Source: Holacanthus passer
Taxonomy: Eukaryota > Chordata > Actinopteri > Pomacanthidae
DNA: 64,000 nucleotides
NCBI GenBank assembly: GCA_025331565.1
Contig: JAFREQ010000030.1
Coordinates: 8,306,501-8,370,500, forward strand
Reading direction: 5' to 3'
The notes beneath the pieces are model-generated. The model saw only the letters and a list, made by a program, of their open reading frames with translations. It searched no databases and had not been told where the DNA came from. Below, piece by piece: positions 45,737 through 58,730 of the stretch. The translations under genes were made by a program, and so were the position numbers. Within the stretch, counting starts at the first letter, position 1. Each line of letters begins with the position of its first letter.

Positions 45737-47799
45737 AACAACCTGGACCTGCCCAAATTACCCAAGCAAGGAGGAGACTCCTTAAGCATCATACAAAGTA
45801 GACATTAAATGAACTCTACAAAAACCCTACACCAGTTTCAATAACAAATCACCTTGATCTTTTAACCTTTTATGCCTTTTTTGTCTTTTAAACAATAGTG
45901 TATTGGCTAGCTTGTAAGCCTCAGCTATTACACAACTGGCAGCGCAAGGGCCAGATGGTGGCACTGTAAATGAGGCCCAAAAATGCAATTTTCACACAGT
46001 GAGTCTGATTTACTTGAAATTTCACACACAGATCCAGCTCAATGCACTCTACAAAAAAGCCTCTAAAAAAAATAAAGTAATAAATAAAATATTTTGAACG
46101 CATCAAATACAAATAGTGGGAGTTAATTTCTATTATAAATGGGCAAAATCAGCTGAAAAACATGGCCGCCTTCAGCCAAAGGAGTTGTTTGTTTGTTTTT
46201 TGTTTTGTTTTTTTGTTTTTCTGGCAGAATGTTCCTGCAGTGTCTCTGCAGGAGGTTCTTTTAAAGTTTTGCAAAACTTGGACATATGACAAATGGACAT
46301 AAATTAGATTTTAAAATTAGATACCCTGTATTTGGGTTCCCTGCCTTCACAAAATGTTCCCTCCTATGTTTGATATCTATTTCAGATTCTAAACATTGCT
46401 GGCAGGAAAGCCATTGCTAGAAAGTAGCTAAAACCAGAAATACCTGCAGTTGCTAGCCATGTATCTTTAGGATGGAAGGAATTACTTTTTCTATTGGTTT
46501 TTGTTTTATGGTTGCTGTTTTTTTTAAAGATGGGAAAATGTATCCATTACGACATTCCTTTGTTGTGAACTGTTTTTGTTTGTTTTTTGTTTTGTTTTTT
46601 TAAAGTGCATTGATGACGGTACACCCTAACACTCATGTTCTGAGTTCTGTTTTTCTTTTATACATTTCAGTTTCTGTTTTTATATATGTATTTTTGATTT
46701 ATTTTATTTGTCTTTCTTTGCTTCTGTATTATTTATTGTCACTCAGTTTTAATTGTTCCCGAAACTAGCTGGAGCACTGATCTAACTATCTCTCCCTCCA
46801 CTGACAGAAGTCAGTGGAGGGAGATCTATCTATTCTATCTATCTATCTATTCCTATTCAGAAGAATAGGAATAGATAGAAACATCTTTGCTATGATGCCC
46901 AATACAAACCTACAATGAATTCAATACAAAACCATCCACAGGACACATATATCTCAATATAATGTGTACAAAATGGGACTAGGCATTGGTCCGTAGGGAC
47001 TTGGCCTGGGAACTGGATGATGGCTGGCTAAAGTACAGCACCAACCACTGTATTGAGCGTGTACTGGATGCTAGACGGATGATAGGTAGTAATTTTTATA
47101 ATCATTATTGTTATACTAAGTAAATGCTAACAAATACATGGAGAGCTGTCTTTAATGCTACTTTGAGCTAGCTCCAATGTCAGAGAGAGGTATATCCAAC
47201 ACTTTTTGTCAGAAATATGATATGGGGACCTCCACCTTTGCTGTACCCCTACCCCTGAGTTTGCCCCAAGTCTATTCATTCGAATGAGATGAAGTGAGCA
47301 CAAATTATGGCTGAAGTAAATATTGGACCTGTTTTTCACAAGCCACATATCTTCTGCATATTCTAACCAAGCGGCAACCTCCGGATCTGAAAAATGAAGC
47401 CATCATGGAAGTGCCAAAAGCTGCAGTTCCTCAAAGAGCCACTTGAGGCAGGCTCTAGTCTATTATTATTAAATTTACAGCAGGAGAAAACATGTTTACA
47501 GCTAGGTACAAAAAATGGTTTTGGTCTCTTTCGCTGATAAGGGCATGGTCACTTTAATTGACAGCTGTTTGCTGGCTGTCAGCTCATTCAGTTACTGAAC
47601 TTAAGCTATGTTTGTGGTGTTTTTGCCTTTCAGATAATTTTGCGCTGTTTTCTCGGTGTGTTGTTCTGGTGTTTGTGGAGCTGCGTTGACTGTGCTGCCA
47701 TGTTGACTGTGTATTAAGTAAAAGTATTAACAATTTAACTAGAATAAAAAGTATTAACAATTTAACTAGAAGAAATATAAATGTATTAATTTCAACAAG
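45737..47799. other. Intergenic, low complexity and hairpins
   Basis: T/G-rich runs near 46185-46225 and 46575-46600, plus a twin hairpin at 46791-46878. No gene recognised. Confidence 0.55.
46791..46878. repeat. Two adjacent perfect hairpins with AGAA loops
   Basis: First: TCTCCCTCCACTGAC, AGAA, then its exact complement (46791-46824). Second: CTATCTATTCCTATTC, AGAA, then its exact complement (46843-46878). They are separated by 18 bases of CTAT-type repeat. Confidence 0.9.
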
Positions 47800-48330
47800 G
47801 CTAAAAAGTATTGTATGAAATGTGGGGACAATATATACAATATAGACAGGACAGTTGAATTAAAGATGAGATTAAATGAAATATTGCATAGTGAATGAAA
47901 TATTGCACTGTGAAATATAATGTCATAAAAATGAAATATTGCACAGTGTAATGACATAACTAGGTGTGTGGTCTGCTGGGAGCAGTGCTGGTTGTACAGG
48001 TTGAACAGTACAGCTGCAGGACAGAAGGACCTGTGATATTGCTCCTTCATGCACTTCAAGCAGTCTGTCGCTGAAGGAGCTCTCCAGTCCTGATAAAGAG
48101 TCCTGCAGGGGATGGGAGTCATTTTACCTCATGGATGACAGCTCAGCCATCATCCTCCTCTCTCCCACCACCTCCACTGGGTCAAGGGGGCAACCCAGTG
48201 CAGAGCTGGCCTTCTTGATCAGTTTATCCAGTCTCTTCCTGTTCGCAGCGGATATGCTGCTGCCCCAGCAGACCACTCCATAGTCCACTCCCCTGTGTTC
48301 TCCACAGGAGGTTACATTGAGAATCACCAC
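47800..48330 (-). mobile_element. L2/CR1-type LINE 3' fragment
   Basis: The minus-strand frame reads VVCWGSSISAANRKRLDKLI then KKASSALGCPLDPVEVVGER, the conserved end of a fish LINE reverse transcriptase ORF. After a frame change it continues with KEQYHRSFCPAAVLFNLYNQ. The 5' part is missing. Confidence 0.85.
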
Positions 48331-50679
48331 TTGCTGCTTTGTGCTGTTTTCCCTCCCTGGCTGAGGGTAGTGCTGTCACCATGTTCTGTATGTTTTTCCC
48401 TGTTCTGCAGGTGGCGGCTGGTGACTGGACTGGAGACTGATGTCACCTACTTTAAAATGGCACCTGCCAATGCTGGCTTTCTTCTTTTTTTGGCTCCCAA
48501 CCAGACTGTGCCATGCTGTGCTGCCTAGTGATCACCAACGTAGTGCCTTCAGATTGTGATCTGTTATATACGTTGGAAATATTCTTCTACAGACCAGTCC
48601 TGGTCCTGTTGATCCCTTTTTGTCCTGTTTTTGTGAGGGAGGTCTTTTCTTTTTAAATAAGTTATTTGGTATTATAGATTGTTTTGTTGATTTTGTGTTG
48701 TTAATATTTTGGCCCTGCTCACCCCGACACCTATTATACCTGTGATTGATGAATAAATCACTTCTGTTTGACTGCATCTGCTGTGGTACTGGTCATCCTT
48801 GGGAGTGGGGAAAGAAGGAAATAATTTTGTATGCTATACTCACCCCCTGATCCTGGAACAGTACTTACACACAGGACAATTTACAGGCATTACACACAAG
48901 CAAAACAAGAATGAAGATGGACAAAGATGGTAAAAACTAAACATTTAGCTATTACATATATTTTGTAGCCACTCCTGCCTTTGCAATACAAAACTTGACA
49001 TGCAAAATCACTGAAGTTCATTTTGCACTTACTGAACACGCCTTTATTGCCATGTTTGGCACAGAGGACAGAGGAAACTTCTTCAGGAGAAAACAGGAGC
49101 CAATAAAGTTTAATAGTTGAGGTAAAACAGTTTCTCAATTACGCTTCTCAAAAACTTAGTTTAAAAAAAAACCAGACTGAGGTCACTCATGTCACTGGCT
49201 TCAAGAGTGTTTAGTTTGTTTGTTTTCAGAAGAGGCACCACTAAAGCCACATAGCCACACTGTGGTGCCACAACACACATTTCATTAAAATCTATTTAGC
49301 AATTGCTAAGAGCTACCTAGCAGCATGTCATTTAGATTAACTAAATCCTAAAACACCTTATCAAAAATAGTGAAAACAGTGGACACAAGCTCATGTGGTC
49401 CCAGATTTATTGACTCCAACTGCACCGGCAGCTGATATGGTTGAATGAGTACAAAAACACAGAATTGAGAAGTGTTCCCTGTAACCTATGTGAAAGCACA
49501 CATATACATAGCTGTAGTCAAAGTAAGCTATGAACAAATGATTAGCTTTAATACATTTGTTGTAACAGCTTATTAGGCAGTACAACATCAAAAGAACTGT
49601 TGTCAGCTTAATGGCAGTTAGTCTTAAATGACTATGTGGCAAATGCAGATTTTTAAAAAAAACCCTTTGGTACAATAAAGGAAATCTAATCTAACACAAA
49701 GGAAATAAAAACAATGTTTTGCGTGATATTTAGAAGAGAATCAGTGGGCACATTCTACTACAATTGAAAATAGATTACAGTTTACAGATTAGAAACTTTG
49801 TCTCACAAACTGAAGACAGCAATGTTGTAAAGCACAATGTTAAAATTGTCGTTAAAACCAAGATCCATATCCCCTACAGGAAATATATTAAAAAACTATG
49901 CCAACTCAAGGCAAATTACCAGTAAAGAAGTGACAGACAAAGCAACCGTGATTAGAATCAGCTGTACACAACCAATCAACATTTAAAAAATGAATGTCTA
50001 GTAAATGTGCTACTTGTGTCATGGTTGAATGATTACAAAGGCTAGCCATTCTTTACAGTGAATGTCGTAAAATATTAATGTTTATACAGCTTGTTCCCCC
50101 TGAAACTCTATAACACATGCTCAGGGGAAAACCAGAACACTGAGTAGCTCCCATTATTCAACATAACAAGACTGACTTACTGGGCAGCTTCCACTGTGAA
50201 TGTGAAAGGTCAAATGAAGAGAATATCAAGGTGTGTCTATATTAGTCTGGAACATTGTTTGAGGGTGAAAAAAAAACAGATTTCAGGTTTTCCCCTGTGT
50301 TGATAGTCATGAGAAGATCTGACTCACAACACAAAAGATTTTAAAATCAAACACTCAAGAAAGTGTGTTCACAGTCCTGGTGTATTCCTAAATCCAAAGG
50401 GAGCTTTAAAAGAAAAAAAAAGTAAAACCAGCATTTAACAACCTTCTGCCAGTGTCAGCCACAAAGGGCGAAGCATCAAATTAAAATACCTTGAATATCC
50501 TGTTAATCAAAATATCAATAGACGCCAAAGTCGAGGTATCCTTGAGTTTTTCTTTGGACAAAGCAGGGGGCAAGAAGACAGAGAAAAGAGGCATCAAAGT
50601 CCCTTTCAATCTTGTCAGTCTTCCTCTGCTTCCCTGCCTCATTCAGCAGCTCCCCAAGGTGAGCCGTATGCATTTTCAC
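48331..50679. other. dctd 3' flank and probable 3'UTR
   Basis: No coding exon. Minus-strand AATAAA hexamers at 49406-49411 and 49042-49047 are candidate poly(A) signals for dctd. An unidentified plus-strand open frame ends at 48528. Confidence 0.45.
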
Positions 50680-50761
50680 TTAGACGTGCTGTTGAGCATT
50701 CCAGAGTGGGTTGATGGAATCAAAATCAATGACAATCTTAGTCCTCTTCGGCTTGAACTGC
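50680..50761 (-). CDS. dctd: dctd last coding exon
   Basis: Acceptor ttttgtcag on the minus strand. Encodes QFKPKRTKIVIDFDSINPLW and NAQQHV, then TAA. Confidence 0.92.
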
Positions 50762-53700
50762 CTGACAAAACACACAGAAAAAAACAACATACACATTAGT
50801 ACAGGATGCACAGGTATGAGGAAGAACTCAAAGAAAACATGGATGAGGATGACAGTCAATTTTTCACTGTCTTTTCAAGCCATTTACTCATCTGTCCCTG
50901 ACCCCTGATTTAAATTTAAATATGCTTTTAAATATGTGACATATTCACATATCACTGAATTTTAAGAATCTGAAATTTAAGCAGTGCACTGGCATTGAGA
51001 AAGACATAAACCTGTTTTAAACCCCTTTCTCTGTTGACATGGAAGGAATATAGGAGTGTCTGCAGTTGGAGCTTATTGAATGTGATGTGATGATATTCTC
51101 CCCACCACTGTTTTACAGGTTTGTACACAATAAATAAATAAATAAACAAATAAATAGAAGATAAACTTATAAAACTAAAACTAAAACTATTTTGATGGTA
51201 GCCCATTAATAATGATTCGTTAATAATGATGTTGGCTCACCAACAAGTCAAAGCAATAAAACAGCACCACCAGGAAATATGACTTGCACAACTCTCTGCT
51301 ACTTGGACGCTTAAAAAAGTTTTCAGTGCAGATGAATTTGTATATATAGATGAATTTGTTAATATCTCAGCCGTCTGTCAGAATCAAAACAAAAATGTTA
51401 AAAAAAGTGATCTGATGGCCAATGCTGGATTGTACCAATTTAATAGTCATTTCTTTCTTATGTTCCTGAAAAGTGATCTTTTTCCTCCCAAATTCATTGG
51501 CTTGGACCAGTCACCCGTCAACCAATCACTGTGGACGTAGTGAGTTTGTTAATTCTTGATGTCAACCACAGCAAAAGAGCTAACGCCTTCTCTTATTTTA
51601 GGAGTTCTCTCAATTCTTTAGTGCTAGCCCCTGAACTTTCACGGGAAAACCAGCCTTGACTCTCAGAGCAAAGCAGCCCTAGAAAAGGAGGTAGAATCCT
51701 AAGAGGGCAAAATGCTTCACTTCTTCAGGTGGCTAATAAGAAAGCCATGCACTATTTTGAAGACCTGCACTCAGCAGAGTTAGATCTCTGGTCACACAAA
51801 AAGGAATTGCTAAAACTTAGGTTAGAACGTCTCGCCTAACCACAATCATTCAGCCAATGTGATTCTGGCTACACCACTTCACACTCCTCCATTAATGAAA
51901 GGCTTACTCCACATTTGTCTGTAACAGATACTGAGGATACATGTAGTTTATCCTCTAGGAGAGATTGTGCTCCATTCCCAGTTTCTGCTACAGGACACAT
52001 ACATCCATGCTTATCCTTCCAAAGGGGGGACTAGAACACTTCAGGACAGTCTCCTCTCCACACCTCCAGGTTATGGCCACGAGATCACATCACTGGTTGC
52101 AGCCTCACAAATTAAACATTCCCGTTGTTAAAGATTAATATAGACGTTTGAGGCATGCAAACTTCCAGGGTAAAAATGCACCAGGATTAGACGAAGACTC
52201 CATCTTCAGGTGCTTGTTCTTGCGCAACCTTCACCCATTTGTACGCATTCACATGACTTTAGACGTATAAAGGTAACCCCTCAATGCAGGAGATAAAAAA
52301 GATGACACAGGTGGTTTGGGAAACTGTTGTCATTTCCAAAGCAGGGGGGAAAACAACTGAGCCTGTCAGCTCAAACCTTGCGTCATACAGACCTACCGTC
52401 TTGAAACATCACCAACAGACCAAAGGGAGGTGACAAACAGGCGCAATGGGACACTGAGTGTAACTGCCATGTCCACCAACTGTGTCAACATCTGCATCAA
52501 CATCTGGACAGTAGAAGCAGTAGACGACCATATGCAGAGATTCTGACCCAGACATATGACCAGCCACTAGATCACTTGGACGATGACCACAGCATCTCTG
52601 AGAACGATTTAGAACATGGTTATAACTTATGAGAAAGTGACAGCGCCTCTGAATGCTTCTCTCTCTGGCTATATAGAAAGTTACTGCCCTGAGCCACAAG
52701 TTAGGAAAAACTTAAAGCACAAGAGCTCCAGAGTTCACTCCTCATGGTACTGACAGTTAAGTAATAAGCAGTTACTTTCCTTGCAGTCACAAAGGGAAAC
52801 TTGATTTGTTAGCAAGAGCAGCAAACTCAATCTTTGTGAGCAGTGTTAATAGCCACATCCTATTACATGAGATAAGCCTTAATTCTGATTGCATTCAAAC
52901 ACCACTGTCCAACTTTGCAAACACTCTTGGACACTCCAGAAATGGCTTTATTCTTGTAGGCGCCACTCTCTGCATCTCACCTAACATTCCTGTTCCCACA
53001 AATCATCTCAGTAGACTAAGATCATTGGTTATGTGTTTCTCATAATATGCTATTGTCGTTTGTTTTGGTTTTGTAACTTATGACTGTTCTTGCTTAGGCG
53101 ACATAGATAGGGTAGACGAATGTCCAGTTGATTTTGGAACTGCCCAGAAGTTACAAATGTGAACGAACTGACAAATGAACTCTTTCAACCATGGACTGCA
53201 TCTGTGCTCTCAGGATTACACATCAAGTGAAATCCCGAGACCAAAGGGGGGAATGTTGGGACCACTGGAATTCCACAGTTGAATTTGTTCCTTGTGTGAC
53301 TTAAAACTGCATTCCAGCTCAGGGACTGTCTCATATCTCATGCTGAGAACAAAGGGACATGCTGGAGACAAAGGATCCCAGCCCCCACAGTCTTCCTGTT
53401 ACTTCCTGTAACACCTAGGTGTTAACTCCAGCCTGGACCCATCTCCAAACCCTCTCTTCAACTCACTTCTTCGAGTCTGCCGAGGAGGCAGGACCTCTTC
53501 TCTTCAGCTCTGCCAAGGAGGCAGCAGCTTCTCCTCTCAGCTTCAACAAGGGACCAGAAACTCGCTCTCAGTCTGGCCTGTTCACAGCGGTCACACCAAA
53601 CTTTGAAAGAACCAAGAAAGAACCTACAAGCAAGGTTCTCCTACCAGCAGCTGCAACACAAGCCTGCTTTCACCAAAGGAGCAACACAGCCAGTTAACAC

Positions 53701-55385
53701 AGCACTGCTAACTGCTGACCAAGGAGCAACCAACGACTACAACCCTCTCAGCTCAGATCTTCCACAACCGCAGGATCTCAAGCTAACAAGCTTCTCCTTT
53801 CTAAAAGGACTGGTAACTACACTCGGCATAGATAATTATTCAAGCAAAGCTAAACACAGCTAAGCACAGGACTGTTGGACTTTGAACACGTGTTAATTCG
53901 ATAACTTGTTATTGAGCTTCACAGCTTCATTGTTGTGATGATACTAGGATTAGTTAGCCAAACTGTAAATTGATATTAGTTGTGCTTCACACCAACACAA
54001 GCTTTGCATGCTAACCTTGTCTTTACTAGCCTGGCACCCTCTATCCCACACACATCACATCACACACAACATTGGTTTTGGAAAAGCTAAAGGTTTTCAG
54101 TTTGGAGCTCACTGTCATTTTCAGAATGTGCTACTATGGAATTTTAAGTTTAAGTGAATATTTATGCTTGGCTACTATTTTTTGTCTTACATTAAATATA
54201 TAAAACTAAAGTAAAGGTTAACTGATCCCTGTGGAGTGAGTTAATTAGCTTGAAGAAAATCAAGGTATTCTGAATATTAGCAGAATAACAATATCAACCA
54301 TTAATTCTAAAATATTGCTACTGCCCTGTAATAGCCGGTCTGACCTCGATCATTAGCCATTTGCTCCACCATGTAAAGTAAAAGATGGCCTGCTGAATGA
54401 ATGTTTTAAAATCAGCCCTCAGGCTTGTTCTAAAGGGTCTTGGTCTGCTTCCATGTTTTCCTGTTTTTTGTGGTTTTCAACTAGCCAGAGATAACAAACA
54501 TTATCAGAGAGAGACAATTACAGCACTAGAAACTACGGACAGGTGACAAAAGCCTAGATAAATAAGTGGAGAAACATAACGAATGCAGATGCTTCCACCT
54601 CGGTGCACTGCATGGTAAAATTAAGCAATTAATATCCAATCATGCTCTGCGGGATGTATAAAAATGCTGAGCAGGCCCAGTTGAAGAAAAAAAGAAAAAT
54701 AACTCTTCCGCAGGTGACTGAGAATGTCAATACAGGATGAGAAAAGAGAGATATATTATAGCAGGATTACAGGGCAAAATAACCTTTATTACAAAAAGGG
54801 ATTTAGGCTGAGAGTTCAAGGGTGCAAAAATCACTGGTCTACAGATCTGTGGAAAAAAAACAAGAAAATGGTACCCTTACAGTGAGGGGATCCTGTGGCT
54901 CCGTTATGCCGGTGATGGTGGGTTGGTGTTAACATAATGTTATTCTAGACCTGTCTAAATTAAGCTTTAAATGTATTACATTTTAAATGTAAGTATTGGG
55001 TGTGAGTTTCTCATTCCATCAGAGCACAAATGTTTGACAATTTGCAATGTGACGTCAATTTCTGTGTTGCCCTAAAACTGAGCTGAATACAAAATATACA
55101 AGTAAATTCTTGTAGAATTGTTGAAAAGCATTCTGGAAAATAAAGTAAATAACTAACTCTGCAACCACAGAGGTGAACTGCAACACCATCACATAACAGT
55201 GCCTGAGTCTGAGAATAAATGTTGCTTAAAAGGAAACAGAGCAACACTTCTATTTTTTCTTGTGTGGTAGAGAAAAATAGTTACTCACCTGCATTTTATG
55301 CCTGCCATGCTCAGCAACCTTCTGGAAGCCATCATCTCTGGCTTGTCATGGTACTTATCAGAGAGATAGACAACTTCCTTAATGC
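50680..55385 (-). CDS. dctd: dCMP deaminase, last two coding exons (partial)
   Basis: dCMP deaminase is a cytosolic zinc enzyme converting dCMP to dUMP, the substrate of thymidylate synthase. Two exons, 55289-55385 and 50680-50761, join in frame to give GIKEVVYLSDKYHDKPEMMA, RRLLSMAGIKCRQFKPKRTK and IVIDFDSIN before the stop at 50680-50682. This matches the C-terminal part of vertebrate DCTD (SDKYHD, MAG, KIVIDFDSIN). The zinc-binding HAE and PCxxC motifs are encoded by exons above base 64000 or by exons that I did not find. The gene is convergent with tenm3, as in human. Confidence 0.92.
50762..53253. other. dctd intron, probable decayed LTR-element interior
   Basis: Ends with the polypurine tract CCAAAGGGGGGAA directly before the LTR. 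Upstream sequence has many broken frames and no domain that I can name with confidence. A short TAAA repeat lies near 51130. Confidence 0.4.
53241..53253 (+). other. Polypurine tract of LTR element
   Basis: CCAAAGGGGGGAA immediately before TGTTGG, the usual position of the plus-strand primer site next to a 3' LTR. Confidence 0.7.
53254..53997 (+). mobile_element. LTR retrotransposon 3' LTR (about 744 bp)
   Basis: Starts TGTTGG and ends CCAACA, a 6-bp inverted terminal repeat of the TG...CA type, and follows a polypurine tract. Open frames inside (53419-53863) are not domain-bearing. No second copy of this LTR is seen in the window, so the element is truncated or its 5' part has decayed. Superfamily not assigned. 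Confidence 0.65.
53998..55288. other. dctd intron
   Basis: Nothing recognised. Confidence 0.5.
55289..55385 (-). CDS. dctd: dctd penultimate coding exon
   Basis: Acceptor ctgtccag and donor gtgagt on the minus strand. Encodes GIKEVVYLSDKYHDKPEMMA, then SRRLLSMAGIKC. Confidence 0.93.
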
Positions 55386-56689
55386 CTGGACAGATGGAGA
55401 GAGAGACAATGAAGGGAGTCTGAAAGCAGGAGTGCAAAATAGAGACCATTATTTGTCTTCTTAGCAGAGATGCGCCTCTTACCTAGGGAACCGAAGGACA
55501 GGAATGACAATGGAAAGCACAAGATGAAAAAAAAAGGAAGAGTTGATTTAACTGCTGTTTTTGTCTCCCTAGTTTGGCTACATTGGTCTGTCCAGCCATC
55601 CAATTATTTGACTCTGAGTAAGTTATTCTAAGTAAATGCTGGCCATATTTGTTGTAGATATCCTAAAAAATAGCCTAATTTGCCTCCACACAAAGGATCT
55701 CTAGTTTTAAGAAGTGACAAACTGCGTGCAAATACAATAAGGTGTGTGTAACTTCAAAATACTAATGTCACATTTCAGCATGATTCCATGAATAACATTA
55801 ACCTAGATGTGGCAATATGTTATTGGTTGAGCTGGAGTGTGTTACTGAGGTTATATGGCAATGTAAAATTTGATGGCTGACAAACTTTATTATTTTGATT
55901 TCTCTTATTGCTAAAACAGGCATTTTAAGTTTACAATCCAGAAACCAATTGATTGTAACTGGCTGTAGACTGAAATGTTGACAAATATGGTTATGCCTGC
56001 ATATCAGCAGGAATTGTAGTAGCGTAATCAGTGCTCGAAGTGGGCTGGTACCACAAGGTTAGTCGGCTAGCAATGCATAGGACCATATAGCCTGGCTTGT
56101 TAGCCTTAGCTAGCTAGGTAGTTTCAAGCTAAGTGGGTGAGTTTCAGCAACCAAGTTTCACTGAGCCCACCTCATCTATACTCACACTTCTCCTCTTTGC
56201 TTATTTTTTGGATTAGCCGAGAGGTAGGTGGAGTCATGCATTGCCAAGATGGCGATGGTGGAGCCAACCATGATGGGCTTCACAATGGCTCTTCATAAAC
56301 CAATGGGTGGCATCACAAAGACTACACTCATGTTTTATGTTTTGAACATGTCATTTAATGAGGTGTCAGTAAAGTCAGATACTTATAAGCTATCTTGTCA
56401 AATGAGAAATTGTGACATCAGCCTCCAAAGGTTTGATGACTACCCACAAAACTACTTGGGATGTAAATCATCTTTTACCAGCATTACCAGAGGTTTGGCC
56501 TTGACAGTGAGAGAAGAGCTAGATTTCCTGGTTAAGTGACTAGGACCAAATTCATGCAAAGAGTCGAAAAGAATGAGCTCTGTACAGGTTCAGGTGAGCC
56601 CTGAGCCATCCCTTAGTTATGCTGCTATAGGCCTAGACTGCCGGGGGACTTCCCATGATGCACTCTCCTTCTCTCTCTCCTCCACCTAT
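55386..56689. other. dctd upstream intron
   Basis: No further dctd exon found. The open frame at 56228-56539 is unrecognised. Confidence 0.5.
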
Positions 56690-57182
56690 ATTCACTCACA
56701 ACCTATAAATGCATCTTACCAATGCAACTTCTTCCCTCTCTCGTAGTTTTGTGCTCTCTCGTTTCTTTCCTGTCGCTCTCTGCAGGTACATGTGTCACCA
56801 GAGCTGCAGAGTTTGGACCTGTTTTTACAAGCTTCCCACTACACATGTGTCTCTGTTCAACACTGCTATTATTATTATCATCACATCTGTGGATTGTAGT
56901 ATTGGATGTTCTCTCCCCCTCTGCCCCCTCCCTCTCTCTCAACCCAACCGGTCGCAGCAGATGGCTGTCCATCACTGAGCTTGGTTCTGTTCCAAGGTTT
57001 CTGCCTGTTAAAAGGAAGTTTTTCCTCGCCATTGTCGGCAAGTGCTTGCACATGATGGGAACTGTTGGGTCTCTATAAGTAATATTATAAAGAGTTTGGT
57101 CTAGACCTTTTCTGTATGTAAAGTGCCTTGAGATGACTTTTGTTGTGATTTGGCGCTATACAAATAAAACTGAATTGAATTG
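56690..57182 (+). repeat. High-copy fish interspersed repeat with TTGAA tail
   Basis: Contains CTGCCTGTTAAAAGGAAGTT, then TGCCTTGAGATGACTTTTGT, TGATTTGGCGCTATACAAAT and AAAACTGAATTGAATTGA. I recognise this string as a very common fish repeat. The short tandem 3' tail suggests a retroelement, but the class is not certain. Confidence 0.7.
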
Positions 57183-58730
57183 ACCCAGCAACAAGATTTG
57201 CCTGGTTGTAAAAATGGACTGAAGAAACCTATGGAGCACCTGAGGCAATAGAAGCTGCCTTATTCAAGAGAACTAAAGAGTTTCCTAGAGTCTCCAACAA
57301 AGATTATCTGAAGCTGCAGTAAACTTACTGACTTTTTCATGGGAGTGGAAACAGCAAAAGAAGAGGGTTATTTGCTGGCTGGCTGATCATTCTCAGGTCT
57401 CAATGCAAGGAGGATTACTTCGCTACTTTTTTACCTTTCACATTTTTGCCAAATTTGTCCATAACCAAGCCTTGACAAGAAATGACCTAAGCTTTGCATC
57501 TTTGCTGCCCCGCTCCAGCCCTTCAAAGGAGAAATAAAGCAGAACTCATGTTTCAGTCAGAAAAACAAGTGAACATGTGTCAAGCCTGCACATCTGAAGA
57601 AAAGTCTGACATGGAGAAACACCATCCCATTCACAAGAGTCCACACCTCCTCAGCCGTAGCTTCGAAATAAGCCTTTGAATTAGCGCTTAGCTTATCTGA
57701 GGGAAAATAAATACTGCTTCAGATGCTGTCCACAAAGTACATTGCAAAAATTGCACCTAAATTTGCAGAGTGTGACAGTGATGGGCACATCACAGGCACA
57801 TCACCTGCTGTGACTGCATGCACTCCAAGATCTTGTTTGAAGTCTTGAATGTCTGGCCAGGATACATATATCCATATGCTCCTGATAGAGCAGTTGGAAT
57901 TGAAGACATTGATCTAAAGCCAATTCAGATTTATTTGATGTAATTGGCTTAGAGTCAGAGAGCAGCATAATGGACCAGTGTCTTCAGAAACAATCTCTCC
58001 CCAACAGTAGCAATGTATGAACTGAGAAGAGCTGCCCAGGCTGGTGGAAAAAAAAAAAAAAAAAAATCAGGGCTCAAATGCAGGGCAGCCTTGTCGTTAT
58101 GGAGTCATTCCCTGCAGAAGATTTTGTGAAGGACCTAAAAGAAAGATCTAGGTTCAGATCTCTCACTACTACAGAGAAGTATATGATTAAGCTGGGGTCT
58201 GAAATCTGCCAATGTCATCATCTATGTGTAAAGGTAAGAGAAGCCATTTACGATTGTGAACAGTCCATATGATCCCTTGGGAATCGTGGCCCCCCATCAC
58301 TGTGCAGGGAAAAGTACGAATCTGTGAGTTGATCCATGAGCTAACTCTGAGCAGTGTGTTTGGGATGGTTAAACTGATCTCTTTACTCTCTTTACTTCAA
58401 AAGAATACCTACAACAACTGGGTCTAGACAAAAATATTTATGGATCTAACATCTGCTAACACAGAATAAATTAATTTTAATTTTTTAAATTTTAATTACT
58501 GTGAAATAACAGTCAGGATGGAACAAAGGAGAAATACTGATCTTAGCAAAGTGAGAAGACAATAAAGTAACCTCTAATAAATAGGCCAATGGCGAAAAGA
58601 ATATGATTACTGCTACGAGTTATGAATGTACTAATAAGGGATGCTGGGATACTTGCAAAATTTAAGTATTGTAAGGATTTCAGATATTATTTCAACATCA
58701 AACTAGTCATACGGGTAACAGTGTAAATAC
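57183..58730 (+). mobile_element. Decayed coding-like sequence, possibly a BEL/Pao-type gag remnant
   Basis: Broken plus-strand frames include KHHPIHKSPHLLSRSF near 57620 and ECDSDGHITG near 57770, reminiscent of gag zinc-knuckle text of fish BEL/Pao elements. An open frame at 58078-58272 reads SLVVMESFPAEDFVKDLKER and ends in a CQCHHLC cluster. A poly(A) run lies at 58048-58066. Assignment is tentative. Confidence 0.3.

Noticed and set aside
50491..50799. Plus-strand open frame across the dctd last exon
   Set aside because: Antisense shadow. The minus strand carries the conserved dctd sequence with a proper acceptor.
53419..53863. Two overlapping open frames inside the LTR
   Set aside because: LTR sequence. 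No known domain, and amino-acid composition unlike a folded protein.
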